Positions 1 to 5,413 of a stretch of 9,868 nt of DNA are shown here, in pieces. Under the pieces are notes generated by a model. That model was not told the origin of the DNA. It saw nothing but the letters and a program-made list of their open reading frames with translations, and did not search any database. The DNA comes from an uncultured Rothia sp. (GTDB taxonomy: Bacteria > Actinomycetota > Actinomycetes > Actinomycetales > Micrococcaceae), in assembly GCF_937976295.1 (NCBI RefSeq), contig NZ_CALJRY010000365.1, positions 1 through 9,868 on the forward strand, in the 5' to 3' direction. The first letter of the stretch is position 1. Each line of letters begins with the position of its first letter. The translations under genes were made by a program, and so were the position numbers.

Positions 1-2
1 TT

Positions 3-854
3 GCGCAGCGTCGCGCCCGCCACGAAGTGCACCCCGTGGAGGACTTCCTCTTCACCTACTACACGCTCAAGCCCGGCCAGTTCAAGCGCTGGCACCCCGG
101 CGCCGGCATCATCCTGCTGGATGCGCCCGAACGCGCCTCCTGGCGTTTTTACCGGCCCGCAACCGAGCAGGAACTCCTTGAGGCTGGTTGCACTCCTGAG
201 GTGGCGCGCGCCCAGGCGGATGCCGCCTCCGCCGTCACCGTGGACGTCACCGATTTTGTGGAGCGCCGCGCTACCGCCCTCGCCTTTACCCACGAGATTC
301 TGCGCAACACCGCCGCGAAGAAGGGGCAGTTCGGCTGCTTCGGCATGCACGAGTGGGCAATGGCGTACAAGTCGGTGGAGAACAATATCCGCCACGACTA
401 CCTGCAGCTGCGCCTGGGTGCGGAGGGTACGGACCGTGTGGTGGAGGAGCACCGCATCCGCTGCTCGCATTTTGATGCGTTCCGTTTCTTCATGCCGCAG
501 GCGGCACCGATGAACGAGCTGCAGCCGACCCGCGAGACGCAGCGCGTCCTGGAGCAGCCGGCGTGCCTGCACGCGAATATGGACGTGTACAAGTGGGCGT
601 ATAAGCTGTTGCCGCTGGTTGATTCGACCCTGGTCATGGATTGTTTTGACCTGGCGTGGGATGCGCGCGAACTGGATATGCGCGCGGCCCCCTACGATAT
701 TCGCGACTGGGGGTATGAGCCAATCCCGGTGGAGACTGCCGAGGGTAAGGCTGAGTACGTGCGGATTCAGCGTGAGCTGTCGGAGCGTTCGATTGGCCTG
801 CGTGAGCGCCTGCTGGAGGTGTGTGAGCGCTATCTTCCACCCCTCGAGGCGTAA
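3..854 (+). CDS. Actinobacterial protein of the family labelled 3-methyladenine DNA glycosylase, 5'-truncated by window edge
   Basis: The open frame enters from the left edge (first whole codon at position 3, reading AQRRARHEV), so the gene starts outside the window and the GTG at 27 is an internal valine. About 283 codons remain before TAA at 852-854. I recognise this as a conserved actinobacterial family commonly annotated 3-methyladenine DNA glycosylase. Its hallmark blocks are visible in order: HPVEDFLFTYY, RWHPGAG, FGCFGMHEWAMAYK, IRCSHFDAFRFFMP, QPTRETQ, EQPACLHANMDVYKWAYKL, and ELDMRAAPYDI near the C-terminus. The many invariant His, Asp, Cys and Trp residues suggest an enzyme. I see no helix-hairpin-helix or AlkA/Tag signature, so the glycosylase role rests on the family label and is unproven from sequence. 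No signal peptide or membrane segment is visible in the part present. It lies 122 bp upstream of purS and is probably a separate transcription unit. Confidence 0.6.
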   Translation, partial: AQRRARHEVHPVEDFLFTYYTLKPGQFKRWHPGAGIILLDAPERASWRFYRPATEQELLEAGCTPEVARAQADAASAVTVDVTDFVERRATALAFTHEILRNTAAKKGQFGCFGMHEWAMAYKSVENNIRHDYLQLRLGAEGTDRVVEEHRIRCSHFDAFRFFMPQAAPMNELQPTRETQRVLEQPACLHANMDVYKWAYKLLPLVDSTLVMDCFDLAWDARELDMRAAPYDIRDWGYEPIPVETAEGKAEYVRIQRELSERSIGLRERLLEVCERYLPPLEA

Positions 855-924
855 AAGACGTGATTCGAGCCTCTTAGGGTATCCACCAACCGAACACATA
901 CCCCCGTTACGGTCGTTAGTACGG

Positions 925-930
925 TAAGAT
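925..930 (+). promoter_or_regulatory. Possible -10 element of the pur operon promoter
   Basis: TAAGAT fits the actinobacterial TAnnnT pattern and lies 46 bp before the purS start, but no good -35 sits 16-19 bp upstream. The same stretch (906-938) carries three spaced copies of TACGG (908-912, 920-924, 934-938), the first two inside longer matching TACGGT words. They could be operator half-sites. This is a weak call. It is the only promoter-like sequence noted in the 122-bp gap after the glycosylase-family gene. Confidence 0.25.
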
Positions 931-976
931 GAGATACGGCTCATACAGAACCCACGCACCCAAGGAGTGCCCACAC

Positions 977-1228
977 ATGGCCCGTATTGTTGTTGATGTT
1001 ATGCTCAAGCCCGAAATTCTTGACCCGCAGGGTAAGGCTATTTCTCACGAGCTGCCCCGTATCGGCGTTGATTCTTTCGTTGATGTTCGCCAGGGTAAGC
1101 GCTTCGAGCTGACCGTCGAGGGTGAGGCAACCGAGGAGCACCTCGCAGCTGCCCGCAAGGCTGCTGAAGAGCTGCTGTCGAACCCCGTCATCGAAGACGT
1201 TGTGAACGTTTCGGTTCTGGAGGACTAA
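977..1228 (+). CDS. purS: PurS, small subunit of phosphoribosylformylglycinamidine (FGAM) synthase
   Basis: This is an 83-residue protein. PurS is the small scaffold component that joins PurQ and PurL in the three-part FGAM synthase, the fourth step of de novo purine synthesis, in the cytosol. Family features seen are the opening strand ARIVVDVMLKPEILDPQGKA, then the RIGVDSFVDVRQGKRFEL block, and a C-terminal helix-strand reading AAEELLSNPVIEDVVNV. Length fits the usual 80-90 residues. The ATG at 977 was chosen because an AAGGAG ribosome site lies at 962-967, nine bases upstream. A longer start at 929 would add 16 unconserved residues that read through this site. purQ follows after five bases, so translation is probably coupled. 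Confidence 0.95.
   Translation: MARIVVDVMLKPEILDPQGKAISHELPRIGVDSFVDVRQGKRFELTVEGEATEEHLAAARKAAEELLSNPVIEDVVNVSVLED
1219..1223 (+). promoter_or_regulatory. Ribosome binding site of purQ, inside the end of purS
   Basis: GGAGG lies ten bases before the purQ ATG and within the last codons of purS. It supports the 1234 start, and therefore the 27-residue N-terminal extension of PurQ, and fits translational coupling of the two genes. Confidence 0.7.
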
Positions 1229-1233
1229 TACCT

Positions 1234-2046
1234 ATGGCAGAGTCCCTCGCACCTACTGAAGTCCCTCTGGTTGGCGACTTTTCTACTTACTCCCCGAACC
1301 CCGCTTTCGCTGATGCACGCGTTGGCGTGGTGACTTTCCCCGGCACTCTGGATGACCGTGACGCTGCGCGTGCTGTCCGTCTGGCTGGCGGTACCGTCGT
1401 TGAGCTGTGGCACGACGACGCTGATTTGAAGAACGTTGATGCCGTCATTATTCCTGGCGGTTTCTCCTACGGTGACTACCTGCGTGCTGGCGCTATTGCT
1501 GCGAAGGCTCCCGTGATGCGTTCGGTGATTGATGCCGCTAACGCTGCTGGCACCTCCGGTTCTGCTCCCCTGCCTGTTCTGGGTATTTGCAATGGTTTCC
1601 AGATTCTGACTGAGTCTCACCTGCTGCCCGGTTCGATGATTAAGAACGATCACCGCAAGTTCATTTGCCGTGATCAGGTTCTGCGCATTGAGAATAACTC
1701 CACCTCCTGGACGAGCAACTACGCTGCTGGCCAGGAGATTGTTGTTCCTCTGAAGAACCAGGACGGTCAGTATGTTGCTGACCAGAAGACTCTGGGAGCG
1801 CTGGAGGCTGAGGGTCGCGTGGTGTTCCGCTACGTTGGTTTCAACCCGAACGGTTCCCGTAACGACATTGCTGGTATCAGCAATGAGCGCGGTAACGTGG
1901 TCGGTCTGATGCCCCACCCGGAGCACGCTGTGGAGCCTGGCTTCGGTCCTTCCTCTTCCGGTTTTGGTGAGGTTTCTCTGCGCGGTGGCGCCGATGGTCT
2001 CGGCGTGTTCACCTCCGTTCTTGCCAACCTGATTAACGCCCGCTAA
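1234..2046 (+). CDS. purQ: PurQ, glutamine amidotransferase subunit of FGAM synthase
   Basis: This is a 270-residue class I (triad) glutamine amidotransferase. PurQ hydrolyses glutamine and passes ammonia to PurL. The catalytic triad is visible: Cys119 in GICNGFQ, and His228 and Glu230 in GLMPHPEHAV. Other family blocks are VGVVTFPGTLDDRDAARA (residues 30-47) and VIIPGGFSYGDYLRAGA (71-87). The protein is longer than the usual 220-235 residues because of a 27-residue N-terminal lead and a Gly/Ser-rich stretch near residues 236-253. The segment VPLKNQDGQYVAD has Lys-Asn where many PurQ proteins read Lys-His or Ala-His. It lies five bases after purS and 25 bases before purL. GGAGG at 1219-1223 supports the chosen ATG. 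Confidence 0.96.
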   Translation: MAESLAPTEVPLVGDFSTYSPNPAFADARVGVVTFPGTLDDRDAARAVRLAGGTVVELWHDDADLKNVDAVIIPGGFSYGDYLRAGAIAAKAPVMRSVIDAANAAGTSGSAPLPVLGICNGFQILTESHLLPGSMIKNDHRKFICRDQVLRIENNSTSWTSNYAAGQEIVVPLKNQDGQYVADQKTLGALEAEGRVVFRYVGFNPNGSRNDIAGISNERGNVVGLMPHPEHAVEPGFGPSSSGFGEVSLRGGADGLGVFTSVLANLINAR

Positions 2047-2071
2047 CGCACGACAAGGATTCTAAGAAGTT

Positions 2072-4390
2072 ATGAGCGAAAAGCAGTTTAACCTCGACAC
2101 CGTCGAGCACGCGGCGGCAACCCCGGACACCGAACTCCCCTGGGCTGAGCTAGGCCTGAAGGAGAACGAGTTCGAGGATATTAAGGAGATTCTTGGTCGC
2201 CGTCCTACCGCGGCTGAGCTGGCAATGTACTCGGTCATGTGGTCCGAGCACTGCTCCTACAAGTCTTCTAAGGTTCATCTGAAGCAGTTCGGTGCGAAGG
2301 TCACCGATGAGATGAAGAAGGACCTGATGGTCGGTATCGGTGAGAACGCCGGTGTGACCGATATTGGTGACGGCTGGGCTGTTACCTTCAAGATTGAGTC
2401 CCACAACCACCCCTCGTACGTGGAGCCCTACCAGGGTGCTGCGACCGGTGTGGGCGGTATTGTGCGTGACATTATTTCGATGGGTGCACGCCCGATTGCT
2501 GTGATGGATCCGCTGCGTTTCGGCGCGATTGATCACCCGGACACCGCCCGCGTTATTGGCGGCGTGGTTGCCGGTATTGGCGGTTACGGTAACTCCCTGG
2601 GCCTGCCGAACATCGGCGGCGAGGTCGAGTTCGACTCCTGCTACCAGGCAAACCCGCTGGTCAACGCACTGGCTGTGGGCATTATGCGCCACGAGGACAT
2701 CCGCCTGGCGAACGCATCGGGCGTGGGCAACAAGGTTGTTCTGTTCGGTGCACGCACCGGTGGCGACGGCATCGGCGGCGCGTCGGTGCTGGCGTCCGAG
2801 TCTTTCGACGACACCAAGCCCTCGAAGCGTCCTGCCGTTCAGGTGGGCGACCCCTTCGCTGAGAAGGTTCTGATTGAGTGCTGCCTGGAGCTGTTCAAGG
2901 GCTCCGTGGTTGAAGGTATTCAGGATCTGGGTGCTGCGGGTATTTCCTGCGCAACCAGCGAGCTGGCTTCTAACGGTGAGGGCGGCATGCACGTCGACCT
3001 GACCAAGGTTCTGCTGCGTGACCCCACCCTGACCCCGGGCGAGATTCTGATGTCTGAGTCTCAGGAACGCATGATGGCTGTTGTCTCCCCCGAGAACGTG
3101 GAGCGCTTCGAGGCCATCATGAACAAGTGGGGCGTGGAGTACTCCTTCCTCGGTGAGGTGACCGACTCCGGCCGCCTGGTCATCGAATGGGACGGCGAGG
3201 TCATCGTGGATGTTGACCCCCGCACCGTTGCACACGACGGCCCCACCTACGAGCGTCCTTACGCACGCCCCGAGTGGCAGGATGACGTTCAGGCTAACCA
3301 CTTCACCGGTTCGGCTGCTGACGATTCCCGCCCGCGCGGTAAGGAGCTGGGCGAGGCAATCAAGGCGTTCATGGCGTCCCCGAACATGTGCTCCAAGTCC
3401 TGGATCACTAACCAGTACGACCGCTACGTTCAGGGCAACACCGCCCTGTCCATGCCGGATGACGGCGGCGTGGTGCGCGTGGACGAGAACACCAACCTCG
3501 GTGTTGCTCTGGCGACCGACGCCTCCCCGCGTTTCACCTACCTGGATCCGTACGAGGGTGCTCGCGCGTCCTTGGCTGAGGCGTACCGTAACGTTGCGAC
3601 CGTTGGTGCACGCCCCGTGGCTGTGTCTGACTGCCTGAACTTCGGTTCTCCCGAGGATCCGGATGTCATGTGGCAGTTCGCTGAGGCTGTTCGCGGCCTG
3701 GCTGATGGCTGCATGGAGCTGGGTGTTCCGGTGACCGGCGGTAACGTGTCCCTGTACAACCAGACCGGTGGCAAGGCTATTAACCCGACCCCCGTGGTTG
3801 CGATGATGGGCGTGATGGATGACGTCACCCGCCGCACCCCTTCGGGTTGGGCTCCTGAGCATGACGGTCAGGCTATCTACCTGCTGGGTACCACTCGCGA
3901 TGAGCTGGACGGCTCCGAGTGGGCTCGCTTCAAGGGCCACCTGGGCGGTCAGCCGCCGAAGGTTGATTTGGCTCTGGAGCGTCAGCTGGGTGACATGCTG
4001 GTGAACATGTCTCGTGACGGCATGATTGATGCCGCGCATGACGTGTCTGCTGGTGGTCTGGCTGCGGCTCTGTCGGAGGCTTGCCTGCGTTTCAACACCG
4101 GTGCCCGCATTGGTCTGGGTGAGGTTGCTGAGCGTGACGGCCTGGACCTGTTCACCCTGCTGTTCTCGGAGTCCCTGGGCCGCGTTGTGGTTTCGGTTCC
4201 GCGTTCTGAGGAGGTGCGCTTCAAGGATATGTGCACCGCTCGCCAGTTCCCCTTCGCACGTATTGGTGTGGTGGATGCTGAGTCGAACGCTCTGGACTTC
4301 CAGGATGAGGTTTCCATTGACCTGGATGAGCTGCGTGCAGCTCACGAGGGTACTCTCGCTTCTTACTTCGGTGAGGTTGCGAAGGGCTAG
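2072..4390 (+). CDS. purL: PurL, FGAM synthase synthetase subunit (small type)
   Basis: This 772-residue protein matches the length of the small, PurS/PurQ-dependent PurL rather than the fused ~1300-residue form. It uses ATP and ammonia from PurQ to convert FGAR to FGAM. Visible family motifs are MWSEHCSYKSSK (His60, an active-site histidine by family knowledge), ESHNHPS (109-115), YQGAATGVGGIVRDI (120-134), TGGDGIGGAS (229-238), IQDLGAAGIS (283-292), PVTGGNVSLYNQT (553-565) and HDVSAGGLAAALSEA (656-670). Two tandem AIR-synthase-like halves are expected, and the repeated motifs agree. The ribosome site is modest (AAGGA at 2055-2059, 12 bases before ATG). The gene is complete and in frame, ends in TAG, and is followed within 30 bases by a strong terminator. 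Confidence 0.97.
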   Translation: MSEKQFNLDTVEHAAATPDTELPWAELGLKENEFEDIKEILGRRPTAAELAMYSVMWSEHCSYKSSKVHLKQFGAKVTDEMKKDLMVGIGENAGVTDIGDGWAVTFKIESHNHPSYVEPYQGAATGVGGIVRDIISMGARPIAVMDPLRFGAIDHPDTARVIGGVVAGIGGYGNSLGLPNIGGEVEFDSCYQANPLVNALAVGIMRHEDIRLANASGVGNKVVLFGARTGGDGIGGASVLASESFDDTKPSKRPAVQVGDPFAEKVLIECCLELFKGSVVEGIQDLGAAGISCATSELASNGEGGMHVDLTKVLLRDPTLTPGEILMSESQERMMAVVSPENVERFEAIMNKWGVEYSFLGEVTDSGRLVIEWDGEVIVDVDPRTVAHDGPTYERPYARPEWQDDVQANHFTGSAADDSRPRGKELGEAIKAFMASPNMCSKSWITNQYDRYVQGNTALSMPDDGGVVRVDENTNLGVALATDASPRFTYLDPYEGARASLAEAYRNVATVGARPVAVSDCLNFGSPEDPDVMWQFAEAVRGLADGCMELGVPVTGGNVSLYNQTGGKAINPTPVVAMMGVMDDVTRRTPSGWAPEHDGQAIYLLGTTRDELDGSEWARFKGHLGGQPPKVDLALERQLGDMLVNMSRDGMIDAAHDVSAGGLAAALSEACLRFNTGARIGLGEVAERDGLDLFTLLFSESLGRVVVSVPRSEEVRFKDMCTARQFPFARIGVVDAESNALDFQDEVSIDLDELRAAHEGTLASYFGEVAKG

Positions 4391-4401
4391 TCTTCGACTA
4401 G
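4387..4401 (+). other. Short dyad containing the purL stop codon
   Basis: CTAGTC-TTC-GACTAG is a perfect 6-bp inverted repeat with a three-base loop. The purL TAG (4388-4390) lies in its left arm. It sits 16 bases before the main terminator stem, so the transcript would end in two hairpins. It could protect the 3' end or be chance. Confidence 0.4.
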
Positions 4402-4417
4402 TTTGAGACGAACGCCG

Positions 4418-4455
4418 AAAGGGGCGGATGCTTGTGAAAGCATCCGCCCCTTTTG
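4418..4455 (+). terminator. Rho-independent terminator of the purSQL operon
   Basis: A perfect 16-bp stem (4418-4433 pairing with 4438-4453) closes on a GTGA tetraloop of GNRA type. It is rich in GC and runs into TTTT. It ends the pur transcript 27 bases after purL. Read on the other strand it would also lie downstream of hmuO, but only three T residues follow the stem there, so it would be a weaker terminator for that gene. Confidence 0.93.
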
Positions 4456-4482
4456 TTATGCCCGCGGGCTTGTGCGGTGAGT

Positions 4483-4509
4483 GTTGAGGCGTTGTGCGTT
4501 GAGGCGTTG
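4483..4509. repeat. Short direct repeat between the purL terminator and hmuO
   Basis: GTTGAGGCGTTG occurs twice with a three-base gap (4483-4494 and 4498-4509). It lies just beyond the hmuO stop in the convergent space. There is no coding evidence, and it probably reflects local slippage. Confidence 0.6.
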
Positions 4510-4514
4510 AGTGT

Positions 4515-5177
4515 TTATGCCTCGGCGACCTTGCGGCCCAGCTGCGCGAACAGGGAGGCGTTGATGCGGAAGCCTTCGATGCATTCGTCGATGAGGGCTT
4601 CGCGCTGTTCGTCGGTCATGGGTGCGTTGTCGAGCAGTTCGCGGTAGCCGTCCTTGAAGACCTTGGGCTTGGGCAATTCGGTGAAGCGGTACATGCTCAG
4701 TGCTTCGGCGGGGATGCCGTAGTGGCGGCTGACCAGCACTGCGACTGCCTGGCCACCGGAGAGATCGCCGAGGTAGCGCAGGTAGTGGTGTGCGAGGTAG
4801 CGTTCGGGGGAGTTGATGGTGGCGCGGATGCGCTCTACGTATTCTGCGGTTGCGGGTAGGGGCGCGTCGATGTCGCCGTCCTGGCCGAGTGCGCGGATGT
4901 CTGCGCGGATGTATTCTGCGCGGTCGAGGCCGGGGTGGGTGAAGGGTTCGGTGATGGGGTTGGGTTCTGCGCGGTAGTGTGCGGAGACTGCTTCGAGTGC
5001 GTCGTAGATGTGCACGTACTGGTTGATGAGGCGCAGGTATGCCTCGGTGTTGAGGGAGCCGCCCATGAGGTCTTCCATGAAGGTGGAGTGTTCGGCGTTG
5101 TCGTGGACGTACTTGGTGCTTTCCTTCAGGCGTGCGGAGAAGCGTTCCTGGGTGGTTTCGGGGGCGATCACGGTCAT
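4515..5177 (-). CDS. hmuO: Heme oxygenase (biliverdin-producing, HmuO type)
   Basis: This 220-residue cytosolic enzyme is close in length and pattern to corynebacterial HmuO. It oxidatively opens heme to biliverdin, CO and ferrous iron, the step that releases iron from imported heme. Visible features are the proximal ligand region LKESTKYVHDNAEHSTFM, with His25 in the place of the known axial histidine, and the distal-helix motif YLGDLSGGQ (135-143), with Asp138 at the position of the conserved catalytic aspartate and the glycines that bend over the heme. AHHYLRYLGDLSGG and the C-terminal KVFKDGYRELLDN block are also typical. The start is set by AGGAA (complement of 5184-5188), six bases before ATG. 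It is convergent with purL and divergent from the htaA-type gene, with which it shares a 236-bp control region. No signal peptide is seen. Confidence 0.95.
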   Translation of the reverse strand: MTVIAPETTQERFSARLKESTKYVHDNAEHSTFMEDLMGGSLNTEAYLRLINQYVHIYDALEAVSAHYRAEPNPITEPFTHPGLDRAEYIRADIRALGQDGDIDAPLPATAEYVERIRATINSPERYLAHHYLRYLGDLSGGQAVAVLVSRHYGIPAEALSMYRFTELPKPKVFKDGYRELLDNAPMTDEQREALIDECIEGFRINASLFAQLGRKVAEA

Positions 5178-5206
5178 TGTGAGTTCCTAAAGTGGGTTGT
5201 GGGTGA

Positions 5207-5236
5207 ACAATAAATGTTTTAGTGACATGATGTCAC
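5207..5236 (-). promoter_or_regulatory. Candidate hmuO promoter
   Basis: Read on the minus strand, GTGACA (5231-5236) as -35 and TATTGT (5207-5212) as -10 are separated by 18 bp. This would give a start of transcription about 25 bases before the ATG. The -35 lies within the first TGACAnnnTGTCA dyad, so a protein bound there would block or contact RNA polymerase. This is inferred from sequence only. Confidence 0.4.
5222..5236. promoter_or_regulatory. Perfect dyad, candidate operator copy 1
   Basis: GTGACAT-G-ATGTCAC is a perfect 7-1-7 inverted repeat. Its core TGACAnnnTGTCA recurs 27 bp to the right, with the same CACCAAAA flank. The position upstream of hmuO and over its candidate -35 suggests binding by a dimeric regulator. 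I do not recognise the regulator. Confidence 0.6.
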
Positions 5237-5243
5237 CAAAACC

Positions 5244-5262
5244 TGACAATGACATATTGTCA
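5244..5262. promoter_or_regulatory. Dyad, candidate operator copy 2
   Basis: This stretch holds TGACA-TAT-TGTCA (5250-5262), the second copy of the operator core. It is also a longer overlapping 7-5-7 repeat, TGACAAT...ATTGTCA (5244-5262). The direct repeat of the whole block (5223-5243 against 5250-5270) matches at 18 of 21 positions. The 27-bp spacing is about two and a half helical turns. Confidence 0.6.
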
Positions 5263-5285
5263 CCAAAAACCGTTTTTGGCAATAG

Positions 5286-5313
5286 TTTTCAAAAACTTTT
5301 GCTAAGGTATACC
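5286..5313 (+). promoter_or_regulatory. Candidate promoter of the htaA-type gene
   Basis: TTTTCA (5286-5291) and TATACC (5308-5313), with a 16-bp spacer, are the best -35/-10 pair I see. They would give a leader of roughly 95 bases. The -10 lies inside the candidate iron box, as expected for iron repression. Each element matches the consensus at only four of six positions, and other TAnnnT words (5353-5358, 5367-5372) are possible. Confidence 0.3.
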
Positions 5314-5316
5314 TCA
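5298..5316. promoter_or_regulatory. Candidate DtxR/IdeR-type iron box
   Basis: TTTGCTAAGGTATACCTCA matches 12 of 19 positions of the DtxR consensus TTAGGTTAGGCTAACCTAA and contains the perfect palindrome AGGTATACCT (5305-5314). DtxR-family repressors control heme-uptake genes in corynebacteria, so the position before a heme receptor gene fits. The match is degenerate and the call is an inference. Confidence 0.42.
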
Positions 5317-5400
5317 TGCACAAGTCACCCTAGGCATTAAGTTACACAAATATAGGCTAATAAGGCTAGACTTGATACGAACACCACAATCACAAAATTC

Positions 5401-5406
5401 AAGGAG
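5401..5406 (+). promoter_or_regulatory. Ribosome binding site deciding the htaA-type start
   Basis: AAGGAG lies seven bases before the ATG at 5414. It selects that start over an in-frame TTG at 5372, which would add 14 residues in front of an otherwise normal signal peptide. Confidence 0.85.
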
Positions 5407-5413
5407 ACACCGA

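Noticed and set aside
877..903. GGGTAT...ATACCC inverted repeat after the glycosylase-family gene
   Set aside because: Only 6 bp with a 15-base loop and no T-tract. Not a convincing terminator or operator.
929..976. Upstream in-frame start for purS at 929
   Set aside because: It would place the ribosome site AAGGAG (962-967) inside the gene and add 16 residues not seen in PurS. ATG 977 is well spaced from that site.
1225..1926. A 233-codon minus-strand open frame opposite purQ
   Set aside because: It is a shadow of the intact purQ frame with no family features.
2150..4345. A 731-codon open frame on the minus strand across almost all of purL
   Set aside because: The plus strand encodes a complete, motif-rich PurL. 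Strong codon bias in a GC-rich gene avoids the sense codons that would be stops on the other strand, which produces such mirror frames. The translation shows no recognisable domain.
4460..4469. GCCCGCGGGC palindrome downstream of hmuO
   Set aside because: A ten-base palindrome with no loop is common in GC-rich DNA and cannot form a stable hairpin by itself.
5347..5365. Second possible DtxR box with core TAGGCTAA
   Set aside because: The eight-base core matches exactly, but only 9 of 19 consensus positions agree overall and the flanks are not dyad. Too weak to call, though it lies in the right place.
5372..5413. Upstream in-frame TTG start for the htaA-type gene
   Set aside because: No ribosome site precedes it, whereas AAGGAG is seven bases before ATG 5414 and the signal peptide is normal from there.
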